Shown: positions 36,136 to 46,450, numbered from the stretch's first letter. The stretch is DNA of 64,000 bases from Methylotenera sp. L2L1 (GCF_000744605.1 NZ_JQMG01000001.1:124001-188000), one strand, 5' to 3'. The notes: generated by a model not told the origin, from the sequence alone. Program-made: numbers and translations.

Positions 36136-37338
36136 CTAGTTGTAATTCAAACCCATGGCATCACGCACATCGCGCATAGTTTCACGCGCAAGCTTTCTAG
36201 CACGCTCACAACCATCGGCAACGATATTCTTCACTAATGTCGGGTCTTCAGCATATTCTGCAGCGCGCTCTTGAATTGGCTTCAACTCTTTCAACACGCC
36301 CTCAATCACAGGGCCTTTGCATTCGATACAACCAATGCTCGCGCCTTTGCAACCGGCTTGTACCCAATCTTGGGTAGACTTGTCCGAGTAAATTTCATGC
36401 AATTGCCAAACCGGACATTTTGCAGGGTCACCCGGGTCTGTACGGCGAATACGTGCAGGGTCAGTCGGCATGGTTTTGATTTTCTTAGCAACGCTATCGA
36501 CATCTTCACGCAATGAAATCGTGTTGTTGTACGATTTAGACATTTTTTGGCCATCTAAACCCGGCATTTTTGATGCAGGCGTTAACTTGTAGTCGGGCTC
36601 AATCAAAATCATCTTGCCGCCGCCTTCAAGGTAGCCCAGCAGGCGTTCTTTATCGCCCATGCTCATGCCCTGCTGCTCTTGAATCATCGCGCGCGCTGTT
36701 TCCAACGCCTCTTCGTCACCGCTTTGTTGATAAGCGGTACGCATTTCCTGATACAGCGAACCACGCTTGCTACCTAGCTTTTTAATAGCGGCTTCTGCTT
36801 TTTCTTCAAAGCCTTTTTCTTTGCCATAAATATGGTTAAAGCGACGTGCAATCTCGCGTGTAAATTCAATATGCGGGATCTGGTCTTCACCCACAGGTAC
36901 TTGTGTTGCCTTGTAGATTAAGATATCGGCACTTTGCAGTAATGGATATCCTAAAAAGCCATAGGTTGATAAATCTTTGCTTGATAGCTTTTCTTGCTGG
37001 TCTTTATAGGTAGGTACGCGCTCCAACCAGCTCAAAGGGGTAATCATCGAGAGCAATGTATGCAACTCGGCATGCTCAGGCACACGAGATTGAATAAAGA
37101 TAGTCGCACTTGCTGGGTCCACCCCTGCCGCTAACCAGTCAATCACCATTTCCCACACGCTTTCTTCAATCACTTCCGGCGTATCGTAGTGCGTAGTTAA
37201 CGCATGCCAATCGGCAACAAAAAACAAACATTCATGCTCATGCTGCAAGCGTATCCAGTTTTTCAACACACCGTTGTAGTGCCCCAAATGCAGATTGCCT
37301 GTAGGGCGCATGCCCGATAAAACGCGTTCTATTGCCAT
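36136..37338 (-). CDS. trpS: Tryptophan-tRNA ligase
   Basis: A 400-residue class I aminoacyl-tRNA synthetase. HIGH reads HLGH (GNLHLGHYNG, near residues 15-22), the second signature is KMSKSYNNTI, and a tryptophan-site QVPVGEDQIPHIE is conserved. It is longer than the ~334-residue E. coli enzyme owing to an insertion (about 165-215) seen in many betaproteobacterial TrpS. It heads the trpS-scpA-scpB run. Confidence 0.96.
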   Translation of the reverse strand: MAIERVLSGMRPTGNLHLGHYNGVLKNWIRLQHEHECLFFVADWHALTTHYDTPEVIEESVWEMVIDWLAAGVDPASATIFIQSRVPEHAELHTLLSMITPLSWLERVPTYKDQQEKLSSKDLSTYGFLGYPLLQSADILIYKATQVPVGEDQIPHIEFTREIARRFNHIYGKEKGFEEKAEAAIKKLGSKRGSLYQEMRTAYQQSGDEEALETARAMIQEQQGMSMGDKERLLGYLEGGGKMILIEPDYKLTPASKMPGLDGQKMSKSYNNTISLREDVDSVAKKIKTMPTDPARIRRTDPGDPAKCPVWQLHEIYSDKSTQDWVQAGCKGASIGCIECKGPVIEGVLKELKPIQERAAEYAEDPTLVKNIVADGCERARKLARETMRDVRDAMGLNYN

Positions 37339-37409
37339 GTGATGAAAAACCCTAAATTAAATATGTGCTTATTATACTAACTATGCCTGCAAAACCAATC
37401 ATGCAAAAC

Positions 37410-38045
37410 CTACAAAATACTCACCAATAAGCCATTTACAATAGCAATTAATGGTTTCAGTATATCCCCGAGCACCCCAGTAAATAAGAGTACGATCAAA
37501 ATAACAAAACCATACGGTTCAATGTTAGCGAGCGGTCGCGCAAAACGATACGGAAGTAAGCTTACCGCAATTCTGCCACCATCTAATGGCGGTAATGGTA
37601 GTAAATTAAGCACCATGAGGATGACATTAATCGCAACGCCCGCTTTTGCCATCAACGCTAAAGGGTAAGCAAAGGCTTCTGGCGCAAACACAGAATACTT
37701 AAGCACTAATACCCAAAACACAGCCATCACAAAATTTGAAGCGGGTCCTGCTGCTGCAACCCAAAGCATGTCTTTTTTAGGATGACGTAGTCGACCAAAA
37801 TCAACGGGAACAGGTTTTGCCCAACCGAATAAAATACCGCCCAACATAATGGTGAGTGCAGGTAGCAAAATCGTACCGAAAGGATCGATATGTTTAATCG
37901 GATTAAGCGTAATTCGCCCAGCATTAAACGCGGTCATATCCCCGAAATATTTTGCCACGTAGCCATGTGCGGCTTCATGCACCGTGATTGCAAAAATCAC
38001 TGGTAACGCGTAAATCGCTATTTTTTGTATGATCGTTAATTCCAT
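37410..38045 (-). CDS. M50 family site-2-protease-like membrane metalloprotease
   Basis: A 211-residue membrane protein. The zinc site is H23-E-A-A-H27 in the first helix and the second motif NLLPLPPLDGGRI supplies the Asp. It is the compact YwhC/Rip-like group without a PDZ domain. The substrate is unknown. It lies between trpS and yciO on the same strand. Confidence 0.9.
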   Translation of the reverse strand: MELTIIQKIAIYALPVIFAITVHEAAHGYVAKYFGDMTAFNAGRITLNPIKHIDPFGTILLPALTIMLGGILFGWAKPVPVDFGRLRHPKKDMLWVAAAGPASNFVMAVFWVLVLKYSVFAPEAFAYPLALMAKAGVAINVILMVLNLLPLPPLDGGRIAVSLLPYRFARPLANIEPYGFVILIVLLFTGVLGDILKPLIAIVNGLLVSIL

Positions 38046-38128
38046 TAATTACTCTATTTATTAATCAGGTATTTATCAACGCAATCAATCGGGTTTCGTC
38101 ATTTAGCTAAAACCCAAATTAATCAACT

Positions 38129-38755
38129 TTAAAAAGAAAAAGGGCTTAGGTCACCTAAGCCTTCACGAATCAGCACAGGATTTTCTCCTGTCAAATCAAT
38201 CACGGTCGTTGCACCCGCTTCACAATGCTCAACTTCAATCACTAAGTCCACGACATGCTCCAGACGCTCACGAATCTCCCACGGCACCATCATCGACACA
38301 TCCTCGTCATTTGGCAAACTTAACGTCATGCTAAGCATCGGTGTATCGATCGCTTCTAGCAAAGCCTGCACAACAGGATGCTGTGGTACACGTATACCTA
38401 TTGTACTGCGCTTGGGATGTTGCAATTTACGCGGCACTTCCCGCGTGGCATTTAAAATAAAGGTATAAGCACCCGGCGTATTTGCTTTAAGCAAGCGAAA
38501 TTGACTATTGCTGACTACCGCGTAATTACCTAACTCACTTAAGCTTCGACACATTAAAGTAAAGAAATGTTTATCATCTACCGCACGAATCTGACGTATA
38601 CGCATTTGAGTATCCGCGTGCCCTAGCATACACCCCAGCGCATAGCCAGAATCTGTGGGATAAACAATCACCCCACCTTTACGCAAAATTTCGGCAGTTT
38701 GTGCAATTAAACGAGACTGAGGATTACTCAGGTTGATATTAAAAAATTGCGACAT
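38129..38755 (-). CDS. yciO: YciO (Sua5/YrdC family)
   Basis: A 208-residue YrdC-fold protein nearly collinear with E. coli YciO: MSQFFNINLSNPQSRLI, GGVIVYPTDSGYALGC, FTLMCRSLSEL, NTPGAYTFILNAT and the end TTVIDLTGENPVLIREGLGD. Sua5/YrdC enzymes make threonylcarbamoyl-adenylate for tRNA t6A; whether YciO does so is not settled. It is adjacent to the rnm gene, as in E. coli. Confidence 0.92.
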   Translation of the reverse strand: MSQFFNINLSNPQSRLIAQTAEILRKGGVIVYPTDSGYALGCMLGHADTQMRIRQIRAVDDKHFFTLMCRSLSELGNYAVVSNSQFRLLKANTPGAYTFILNATREVPRKLQHPKRSTIGIRVPQHPVVQALLEAIDTPMLSMTLSLPNDEDVSMMVPWEIRERLEHVVDLVIEVEHCEAGATTVIDLTGENPVLIREGLGDLSPFSF

Positions 38756-38783
38756 GTATCCCTATTTTCTATCGGTCTATACT

Positions 38784-39674
38784 TTACGATAACTTAACAT
38801 TTGGCACATCTGTCACACTAGAGGAATCCTGAATAGATAAATCCTGAAGATTAGCCCAATCCTGCCACACAGGAACACATCCACTTGGCAAGGCTGGCAA
38901 ACGCCCCATTTCCATAAAACTAATGCCTTTGCCATGGTAATCGGAACCTTGCGATGCTTTCAAACCAAACAACTGCGCATATTTTGCATATTCAACATAC
39001 TGGGCTGCAGTGTGGCTACCAGTCACCACCTCAATGGCCGAGCCGCCGAGCGCTCTGAACTCTTCAAGCAACAATAACATATTAGTTCGGCGTATATCAT
39101 AGCGCCCAGGATGGGCCAACACTGCAACACCGCCAGCGTTTACAATCAAGCTAACCGCTGACTCTAAATCCATCCATTGATGGTCCACAAAACCAGGCTT
39201 ACCTTTTACCAGATATTTTTTAAATACGGACTTGGGATCTTTAGCGTATTGATGCTCCACCAAAAAGCGTGCAAAATGCATACGTGTCAGTATGCTTTGT
39301 TTGGCATAAGCGGAGGCCCCTTCAAAACTACCATGGATGCCAGATTTCTCTAAACCTGCCGCCATTTGTTTTGCCCGATCCAGCCTACTTTGACGCACTG
39401 CAGCCAAACCCGTCTTTAGCGCTTCATTGTCCACATCGACATTTAAACCAACGATATGCAATGTGCGTTTTTTCCATGTCACGGAAATCTCCACACCGTT
39501 AATCAGCTGGATACCATGCAAGTGAGCAGCTTGCCGCGCCTCAGACAAACCGCTAATGTCATCATGATCAGTCAACGCCAGCACACTAACGCCATGCTCA
39601 GCAGCATGTGCAACTAGCTCAGTTGGAGAAAATAGACCATCAGAAATATTGGAGTGCGAATGTAAATCTATCAT
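38784..39674 (-). CDS. rnm: PHP-domain phosphoesterase (RNase AM/TrpH)
   Basis: A 296-residue PHP metal enzyme: DLHSHSNISDG at the start, LALTDHDDISG, GVEISV, VLAHPGRY and SDYHG near the end supply the metal ligands. E. coli Rnm (YciV/TrpH) trims 5' ends of rRNA and short RNAs. I set the start at ATG 39674, directly before IDLHSHSN; a frame open to 39710 lacks support. yciO follows, the same pair as in E. coli. Confidence 0.9.
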   Translation of the reverse strand: MIDLHSHSNISDGLFSPTELVAHAAEHGVSVLALTDHDDISGLSEARQAAHLHGIQLINGVEISVTWKKRTLHIVGLNVDVDNEALKTGLAAVRQSRLDRAKQMAAGLEKSGIHGSFEGASAYAKQSILTRMHFARFLVEHQYAKDPKSVFKKYLVKGKPGFVDHQWMDLESAVSLIVNAGGVAVLAHPGRYDIRRTNMLLLLEEFRALGGSAIEVVTGSHTAAQYVEYAKYAQLFGLKASQGSDYHGKGISFMEMGRLPALPSGCVPVWQDWANLQDLSIQDSSSVTDVPNVKLS

Positions 39675-39881
39675 TAAACCATTGGTAATAAACGACTTGC
39701 GCCAGCTCAACCCCTAAGAAAACACCCGATACTAAATGACTTATCAAGTATTTCAACCAATTAAAATTACGCCTTGCAGACGAGTAACTATAATAGCAAA
39801 ATAGCACATTACGCTAAAGTATTGTTTTTAGATTTGTTTTAGCATCCGAGCATCCTAAGTTTTTCTATACAAAGAGTGAAT

Positions 39882-40448
39882 ATGAAGTTTCTGTTTGATT
39901 TATTTCCCGTTATTTTGTTTTTTGTTGCTTTCAAGTTTTTCGGCATTTTCACTGCAACGGCAGTGGCAATCGTCGCAACACTTGCACAGATTATCTATGT
40001 CAAAATCAAACATGGTGTTGTTGAAAAAATGCTATTACTCAGCGGTGTCATCATCACTGTGTTCGGCGGCGCTACTTTACTGCTTAAAGACCCGACGTTT
40101 ATTCAATGGAAGCCAAGCATTTTGTACTGGCTATTCGCAGCGGGTCTGCTTGCATCTCAATTTATCTTTAATAAAAATCCGATGCGTAGCCTAATGGAAA
40201 AGCAAGTTAAATTACCAGACAATGTCTGGTCTGCCCTGAACATTGCTTGGGCGCTACTGTTCACAGCACTTGGTTTTATTAACCTTTATGTGGCATTTAA
40301 TTACTCACAAGATACATGGGTAAACTTTAAGCTTTTCGGCATTACTGGCATCATGTTCGGCTTTATTATTGTGCAAACCATCATGATCAGTAAATATCTA
40401 CCAAAAGAAGACAACTCAATAGAGGACAACAAAGGAGATGCTGAATAA
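39882..40448 (+). CDS. yciB: Inner membrane septation protein A (YciB)
   Basis: A 188-residue membrane protein with about five segments, starting [14 protein letters not shown] as the family does. The start is ATG 39882 with AAGAG upstream (an in-frame GTG at 39876 is unlikely). YciB affects cell division and envelope synthesis. The yciI ATG overlaps its stop by one base. Confidence 0.93.
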   Translation: MKFLFDLFPVILFFVAFKFFGIFTATAVAIVATLAQIIYVKIKHGVVEKMLLLSGVIITVFGGATLLLKDPTFIQWKPSILYWLFAAGLLASQFIFNKNPMRSLMEKQVKLPDNVWSALNIAWALLFTALGFINLYVAFNYSQDTWVNFKLFGITGIMFGFIIVQTIMISKYLPKEDNSIEDNKGDAE

Positions 40449-40747
40449 TGTGGTATGCCATCATTGCAGAAGACACCCCCAATAGCTTAGAAAAACGTTT
40501 AGCCGCAAGACCAGAACATCTAGGCAGGCTACAGGCACTACAAAATGCAGGTCGCCTGCTACTCGCGGGCCCTTTTCCTAGTATCGACAGCAACGACCCA
40601 GGCCCAGCAGGGTTCTCAGGCAGTTTAATCGTTGCTGAATTCACTAGCCTTGAAGAAGCAACCACCTGGGCAAATAACGACCCATTTGTGGCCGTTGGTG
40701 TTTATGGCCTAGTAACAGTGAAACCTTTTAGAAAAACACTACCCTAA
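40448..40747 (+). CDS. yciI: YciI family protein
   Basis: A 99-residue protein of the YciI/ferredoxin-like fold: [25 protein letters not shown], then [11 protein letters not shown] and a helix near [12 protein letters not shown]. The conserved His and Asp of YciI fit a small hydrolase or dehydrochlorinase-like site, but no substrate is known. It is translationally coupled to yciB. Confidence 0.92.
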   Translation: MWYAIIAEDTPNSLEKRLAARPEHLGRLQALQNAGRLLLAGPFPSIDSNDPGPAGFSGSLIVAEFTSLEEATTWANNDPFVAVGVYGLVTVKPFRKTLP

Positions 40748-40808
40748 GTATCTACATTCAGTATTTAGTTATTCACCATATTTAAGTTATCTACTTTAAG
40801 TTTCTACC

Positions 40809-41063
40809 ATGATTGATGAAATCAAAACTCGCCTACAAACGTTGGCACCTACTTCTCTGGATTTAATTGACGAAAGTGCGCAGCACGCAGGCCACAAAGG
40901 CAATGGCGGCGGTGGTCACTATAAACTCAATATCACAAGCTCGCATTTTTGTGGCAAATCACAGATAATGCGTCATCGCCTTGTTTATCAGGCGCTCGCT
41001 GACTTGATGCCTCACAAAATTCATGCGCTAAGTATTCACGCAATTGCAACAGATGAAGTTTAA
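40809..41063 (+). CDS. BolA family protein
   Basis: An 84-residue BolA/IbaG protein: helix 1 MIDEIKTRLQTL, the HKGNGGGGHYKLNITSSHF core, the RHRLVYQALADLM helix and IHALSIHAIA end. BolA proteins act in iron-sulfur cluster trafficking with monothiol glutaredoxins and in morphology control. The gene lies between yciI and the PPIase gene, a common betaproteobacterial order. Confidence 0.92.
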   Translation: MIDEIKTRLQTLAPTSLDLIDESAQHAGHKGNGGGGHYKLNITSSHFCGKSQIMRHRLVYQALADLMPHKIHALSIHAIATDEV

Positions 41064-41129
41064 AATACGTGACAAATTTGTTAACTAAATTTAATACTCT
41101 AAAATTTAATACTTAAGGATTCTTTACTA

Positions 41130-41918
41130 ATGAAATTCACCCAAACATTAATTGCCATTGCTATTTTATCAATGACACCATCAGCTTTCGCCGCTGATGC
41201 AGTAGCAACAGTGAATGGCAAGCAAGTGAAACAATCTCTTTACGATGTGATCGTAAAAGACGTGACTGCAAATGGCCAAAAAATTGATGCAAATACCAAA
41301 GCAGCGATCATTGATGAACTTGTGAGTTCTGAGCTTGTATACCAAGAAGCACAAAGACTCGGTCTAGACAAACAAGCTGACTTTGTTGCACGCGAAGAAC
41401 TGGCTAGCCGTAAATTGCTTACCAGCGTGTTCTTACAAGACTATGTTAAAAAACACCCAATCTCAGATGCAGATACAAAAGCTGCCTACGAGAAATACAA
41501 AACAGCTTATGGCGACAAAGAATATAGCGCTCGTCATATTCTAGTGAAAACAGAAGCTGAAGCTAAAGACATCATTGCTCAACTTGGTAAAGGCGGCGAC
41601 TTTGCAAAAATCGCAAAAGAAAAATCATTAGATCCAGGTTCTAAAGAAAAAGGCGGTGACTTAGGTTGGTTCTCACCAGCAACGATGGTTAAGCCATTTA
41701 GCGATGTTGTTGCTAACTTACAAAAAGGTGCTACTTCAAACAGCCCAGTGCAAACTCAATTTGGCTGGCATGTCATCAAACTGGTTGACAGCCGTGCGGC
41801 TCAACCACTTGCTTACGATAAACTAAAAGACGGTTTACAAAAAAACCTGCAACAACGTAACCTAGAAAAACTCATGGGCGATTTACGTGCTAAAGCTAAA
41901 GTAGATATTAGTAAATAA
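41130..41918 (+). CDS. Secreted parvulin-type peptidyl-prolyl isomerase
   Basis: A 262-residue periplasmic folding factor: signal peptide (to about residue 22, ...PSAFA), a SurA/PrsA-like helical chaperone part with a C-terminal helix, and one parvulin domain (about 128-225) with YSARHILVKTEAEA, KEKSLDPGSKEKGGDLGWF and FGWHVIKLVD. It ends in a basic helix. An intrinsic terminator follows. Confidence 0.93.
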   Translation: MKFTQTLIAIAILSMTPSAFAADAVATVNGKQVKQSLYDVIVKDVTANGQKIDANTKAAIIDELVSSELVYQEAQRLGLDKQADFVAREELASRKLLTSVFLQDYVKKHPISDADTKAAYEKYKTAYGDKEYSARHILVKTEAEAKDIIAQLGKGGDFAKIAKEKSLDPGSKEKGGDLGWFSPATMVKPFSDVVANLQKGATSNSPVQTQFGWHVIKLVDSRAAQPLAYDKLKDGLQKNLQQRNLEKLMGDLRAKAKVDISK

Positions 41919-41933
41919 ATTTAAGTTAGGCCT

Positions 41934-41959
41934 AAGGCTCCAGTAATGGAGCCTTTTTT
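41934..41959 (+). terminator. Intrinsic terminator after the PPIase gene
   Basis: AAGGCTCCA (41934-41942) pairs with TGGAGCCTT (41947-41955) around GTAA, followed by a T-run. Confidence 0.93.
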
Positions 41960-42026
41960 CTTATCATAGGTCTCATAGGTCTTGGCTATTTTTAAGTGAC
42001 GGCCTGCACTTTCGCTTAAATTATGC

Positions 42027-42045
42027 GATAATAAGAATTGTTATC
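42027..42045. promoter_or_regulatory. Fur box upstream of feoAB
   Basis: GATAATAAGAATTGTTATC matches the 19-base Fur consensus GATAATGATAATCATTATC at 15 of 19 positions, including both outer hexamers nearly in full. It lies 9 bases before the feoA start, so Fur binding would block transcription start or early elongation. Confidence 0.82.
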
Positions 42046-42054
42046 ATCTACAAA

Positions 42055-42300
42055 ATGCATCATTCACACCATATGCAATTTTTATCAGAATTAAAAGCTG
42101 GTCAACAAGCGGTTATCTCAGCCATAGAGGCTGAAGAGTCTCTGTTTCATCGCCTCTCGGCATTGGGTTTTCGCGTTGGCAAGCCTTTAAGCATCATGCG
42201 TCGTGCTAGCTTCAACGGCCCGTTGCATGTGCGTCTTGGTACTACAGATGTCATTTTGCGTGTCACAGAAGCCGACCGCATTCAAATCAACGCAATATAA
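42055..42300 (+). CDS. feoA: Ferrous iron transport protein FeoA
   Basis: An 81-residue SH3-like cytoplasmic protein that assists FeoB: LSELKAGQQAVISAIEAEESLFHRLSALGFRVGKPLSIMRRA and the end LRVTEADRIQIN. It begins with a His-rich MHHSHHMQ. feoB starts 9 bases after. A Fur box overlaps the promoter region. Confidence 0.93.
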   Translation: MHHSHHMQFLSELKAGQQAVISAIEAEESLFHRLSALGFRVGKPLSIMRRASFNGPLHVRLGTTDVILRVTEADRIQINAI

Positions 42301-42309
42301 AGTTAAAAA

Positions 42310-44100
42310 ATGAAGCGTATTGCGCTACTCGGCATGCCGAACACTGGAAAATCCACGCTATTTAATCGCATTAGCGGTGCTTCTGCACGCGTTGGCAATT
42401 GGCCTGGCATCACCGTTGATTTAATGAGCGCCAAAATACTGCTTGGTGGCAATATCGTAGAGCTGATTGATTTACCTGGCATTTATGATCTTCACGGCTT
42501 TTCAGAAGATGAACAAGTGGTTAGGCATTTCATCACAAACAATCCAGTCAACTTACTGGTTGTGTTGCTTAATAGCACACAAATTGATCGCCAGCTCTCA
42601 CTGCTATTACAAATTAAAAAACTTGGCTTTCCAATTGTCCTTGCACTCAATATGGCAGACGAAGCAAAACGCGCTGGCATTACCATCAACACAGAAAGCT
42701 TAAGTCAAACCTTAGGTTTGCCGGTTATCCAGATCAGCGCAAAATATGGCGATGGCCTGCCAAAAGCATTAGAAGCAGCCACCTCCATTATCAACCAGCA
42801 AGATGCAACAACCAACCCTCAAAGTATCAGCTTGCTACTACAAGAAGACCATGACATTGAGCATGAAATGCATGAGCTCATTCAGCAGCATGTTCAAATT
42901 CCGGCGACACTTAACGACGATACTACCGACAAAATAGATAAAGTGTTATTGCATAAATGGTTGGGTTTGCCGCTATTTTTTGCTGCCATGTTTTTACTGT
43001 TCCAATTTATTTTTACGGTAGGCGCTCCCATACAAGATGGCCTAGCATGGCTATTAGATTTAATCCGCGCGGAGTTATTAGATCCTCTTTTTGCCAGCGC
43101 ACCTAAGTGGCTTAGCGGTTTAATGTTAGATGGTGTCTATAATGGTGTAGCGACTGTTGCAGCATTTGTGCCTATCATTATTTTATTTTTCTTAATGATG
43201 TCCATGGTAGAAGACAGCGGCTACTTATCACGCGCAGCCTTTCTCATGGATGCAATCATGGCAAAAATGGGCCTAGATGGACGTGGCTTTGTCATGATGC
43301 TCATGGGCTTTGGGTGTAATGTGCCAGCTATCATGGGTACCCGAATTATGCGCTCACGCAGCATGCGTTTACTCACTATGCTCGTGATACCGCTATCATT
43401 GTGCTCGGCTAGAATGCAAGTATTCATCTTCATGATTGCCGCACTGTTTAGCCCAAGCCACGCACCATTAGTATTATTCTCGTTATACGTGATGAGTTTT
43501 TTCACCATGTTCTTAACCGCAGTTTTATTCCAAAAGCAGTATCAGAATACAGAGCCTTTTATTTTAGAACTACCGCCTTATCGTTTCCCAACACCTCGCC
43601 AGATTGTGCTACGTGGTTGGCATGAGGTAAAACACTTCTTGAACAGAGCAAGTAAGTTCATCGTATTTGGTGTTGTGCTTGTGTGGTTGCTAACTAACTT
43701 CCCGAGCAATGTAGCACCAGCAAGCGTAGAGACGTACGCAGGACAAATCGGTGTATTTTTCGCGCCAATGCTCGACCCTATCGGCATTAATCATGAGCTT
43801 GCTATTGCGCTGATCTTTGGCTTTGTTGCTAAAGAAATTGTGGTGGGTGCGCTTGCTGTAATTTACGGCCTGCAAGGCGATGCGCTCATGGCGCAGATGG
43901 CAACGCAAATCGACTGGGTGCAAGCCATGAGCTTTATGCTATTCACCTTGATTTACACGCCGTGCCTATCTACGATTGCCACGATTAAAAATGAATCCAA
44001 AAGCACTGCTTTTATGTGGCTATCCATCATTTGGTCTTTAGGTCTCGCGTGGATTATCAGCTTTGCTTTCTACCAAAGCGCACGCTTACTTGGATACTAA
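42310..44100 (+). CDS. feoB: Ferrous iron transporter FeoB
   Basis: A 596-residue membrane GTPase for Fe2+ uptake. The G domain has G1 GMPNTGKST (8-16), G2 near NWPGITVD, G3 DLPGIYDL and G4 NMAD; membrane gate regions with MDAIMAKMGLDGRGFVMMLMGFGCNVPAIMGTR follow, then the second gate with FVAKEIVVGALAVIYG. It is shorter than E. coli FeoB (773), as in other betaproteobacteria. No FeoC is present. Confidence 0.95.
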   Translation: MKRIALLGMPNTGKSTLFNRISGASARVGNWPGITVDLMSAKILLGGNIVELIDLPGIYDLHGFSEDEQVVRHFITNNPVNLLVVLLNSTQIDRQLSLLLQIKKLGFPIVLALNMADEAKRAGITINTESLSQTLGLPVIQISAKYGDGLPKALEAATSIINQQDATTNPQSISLLLQEDHDIEHEMHELIQQHVQIPATLNDDTTDKIDKVLLHKWLGLPLFFAAMFLLFQFIFTVGAPIQDGLAWLLDLIRAELLDPLFASAPKWLSGLMLDGVYNGVATVAAFVPIIILFFLMMSMVEDSGYLSRAAFLMDAIMAKMGLDGRGFVMMLMGFGCNVPAIMGTRIMRSRSMRLLTMLVIPLSLCSARMQVFIFMIAALFSPSHAPLVLFSLYVMSFFTMFLTAVLFQKQYQNTEPFILELPPYRFPTPRQIVLRGWHEVKHFLNRASKFIVFGVVLVWLLTNFPSNVAPASVETYAGQIGVFFAPMLDPIGINHELAIALIFGFVAKEIVVGALAVIYGLQGDALMAQMATQIDWVQAMSFMLFTLIYTPCLSTIATIKNESKSTAFMWLSIIWSLGLAWIISFAFYQSARLLGY

Positions 44101-44112
44101 AGTTGCTACACT

Positions 44113-44145
44113 CTCAATTAGTCGTTAACTTAATGACTAATTGAG
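44113..44145. terminator. 11-base inverted repeat after feoB
   Basis: CTCAATTAGTC (44113-44123) pairs with GACTAATTGAG (44135-44145) around 11 bases. No T-tract follows, so it may stabilise the feoAB transcript end or act with Rho. Confidence 0.55.
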
Positions 44146-44241
44146 CAACCACCACCCCACAAAACATAGCTCCCGTGACAACATAGCTTTACAATGTGGC
44201 ATTAGCACCTCACTTAGCCTAGCCTTGAGCCGCATTGAATT

Positions 44242-45492
44242 GTGACAAAATCATCCAATATCGTTAAATCTCCAAAAGTTGCCATCGTCGGCGGTGGTCC
44301 TGCTGGCCTAATGGCAGCAGAAACCTTAAGCCTCGCAGGCATCCATGTAGACTTATATGACGCCATGCCCACGGTAGGGCGTAAATTTCTGATGGCAGGC
44401 AAAGGTGGTATGAATATCACCCATTCGGAAGCTTTAACACCATTTCTATCACGTTATGGTGCCCGTCATGCACACATTGCCCCGCTCCTTAATGTCATGA
44501 GCCCACAAGCATTACGTGAGTGGATACATGCGCTTGGCATTGATACTTTTGTGGGCTCTTCTGGGCGTGTTTTTCCAACGGACATGAAAGCCGCACCATT
44601 ATTACGTGCCTGGTTACATCGCTTACGTGAAGCTGGTGTTAACTTTCATATGCGTCACCGCTGGACAGGCTGGGATAATCGCAAACTAACATTTAGCACA
44701 CCAGATGGAGAGCTCACTTCTGAAGCTGATGCAATAGTGTTCGCTTTAGGTGGCGGCAGTTGGGCGCGTTTAGGCTCAGATGGCGCTTGGGTCAATTTAT
44801 TTAGTCACCATGGCATATCTGTATCTCCATTAAAGCCCGCCAATTGTGGCTTCAATACCAATTGGAGTGAACACTTCAGTACTCGCTTTGCTGGATCACC
44901 ACTGAAGACTATCGCTATATCTATCATAGATGAGCATGCCCTAACACAACGTAAACATGGTGAATGCATGATTACGGCAAATGGCATAGAAGGTAGTTTA
45001 ATTTATGCGCTCTCTGCAAACATTCGTAACACAATAGATACCGGTGGCGAGGCAACCATTCATGTAGACCTATTGCCTGATCGATCATTAGAACAGGTGC
45101 TTGCTGACGTTACCCACCCTAGAGGCTCTCGCTCACTATCGAGCCACCTCCAAAGTAGGCTTGGCATCAAAGGCATTAAAGCCGCTTTATTAAGAGAGTT
45201 ACTCTCTGCTCAAGATTATATGAACCCTGTTAAGCTAGGTAACGCAATTAAAACGCTTCCACTCAAATTAACCTCAACACGCCCGATTGACGAAGCGATT
45301 AGTAGCGCAGGTGGTGTTAATTTTGAATGCTTAAATGAACGACTGATGATAAAAGCATTACCCGGTGTATTCTGTGCTGGAGAAATGCTGGATTGGGAAG
45401 CACCCACTGGCGGATACTTACTGACGGCGTGCTTTGCGTCTGGCCGTAGCGCAGGCTTAGGCGTAATAGATTGGTTAAAAGCTAACGCTTAA
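44242..45492 (+). CDS. FAD/NAD(P) flavoprotein (TIGR03862/HI0933-like)
   Basis: A 416-residue flavoprotein. N-terminal Rossmann motif VAIVGGGPAGLMAAE for FAD, then YDAMPTVGRKFLMAGKGGMNITHSE, typical of the TIGR03862 group, and a C-terminal VFCAGEMLDWEAPTGGYLLTACFASGRSAG that closes the FAD site. Related HI0933/BaiN proteins reduce double bonds; the substrate here is not known. It starts with GTG 44242 with a weak ribosome site. Confidence 0.85.
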   Translation: MTKSSNIVKSPKVAIVGGGPAGLMAAETLSLAGIHVDLYDAMPTVGRKFLMAGKGGMNITHSEALTPFLSRYGARHAHIAPLLNVMSPQALREWIHALGIDTFVGSSGRVFPTDMKAAPLLRAWLHRLREAGVNFHMRHRWTGWDNRKLTFSTPDGELTSEADAIVFALGGGSWARLGSDGAWVNLFSHHGISVSPLKPANCGFNTNWSEHFSTRFAGSPLKTIAISIIDEHALTQRKHGECMITANGIEGSLIYALSANIRNTIDTGGEATIHVDLLPDRSLEQVLADVTHPRGSRSLSSHLQSRLGIKGIKAALLRELLSAQDYMNPVKLGNAIKTLPLKLTSTRPIDEAISSAGGVNFECLNERLMIKALPGVFCAGEMLDWEAPTGGYLLTACFASGRSAGLGVIDWLKANA

Positions 45493-45518
45493 CCCAGTAC
45501 AATCTTTACAGATTGCAA

Positions 45519-45860
45519 TTATGTTCTAAACATAAAATAAACAGCCCCCATCAAACAAAGCCCTGCCCATAAAAAATCAAGCTTCATTGGCTGTTGCATA
45601 TAAAAGACTGCAAATGGAACAAATACGCTTAGAGTAATCACCTCTTGCAATATTTTAAGCTGTGCGAGCGACATCACAGTAAAGCCAATACGATTTGCTG
45701 GCACTTGAAATAAATACTCCAATAGCGCAATGCCCCAACTAACGAGCGCAGCAATCATCCAAGGTTTATTATTAAGATTTTTTAAATGGGCATACCATGC
45801 AAACGTCATAAACACGTTAGAGATGGTAAGTAATAGGATTGTTTTAAAAATGACGGGCAT
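45519..45860 (-). CDS. DMT-family small membrane protein (DUF486)
   Basis: A 113-residue protein with four membrane helices, MPVIFKTILLLTISNVFMTFAWYAHLK at the start and LDFLWAGLCLMGAVYFMFRT at the end, matching the DUF486 family related to EmrE-like small transporters. ATG 45860 is the start; a frame open to 45902 adds a soluble stretch that does not fit. The substrate is unknown. It converges with the flavoprotein gene. Confidence 0.85.
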   Translation of the reverse strand: MPVIFKTILLLTISNVFMTFAWYAHLKNLNNKPWMIAALVSWGIALLEYLFQVPANRIGFTVMSLAQLKILQEVITLSVFVPFAVFYMQQPMKLDFLWAGLCLMGAVYFMFRT

Positions 45861-45957
45861 AAACTCTCTGTGTTTAGATTGTAGCCCAACACAGCGGGGC
45901 ATGTTTACTCATGATGATGCAGAATCGCATCGCTAAGCTTCCATGCCCAATCAACAA

Positions 45958-46341
<384 letters not shown>

Positions 46342-46450
46342 TTATTATTTTAAATGCTCTTGCTTTAAATGCCTAAGACTGTTCAGCATGACAGTCACTA
46401 CCGACTTCACTTAGGAACTGTGCTTAGGGTTTTCACTTAAGCTAACTTGC

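Noticed and set aside
45500-45515. Six-base hairpin CAATCT/AGATTG between convergent genes
   Set aside because: Short stem and no T-tract; could occur by chance.
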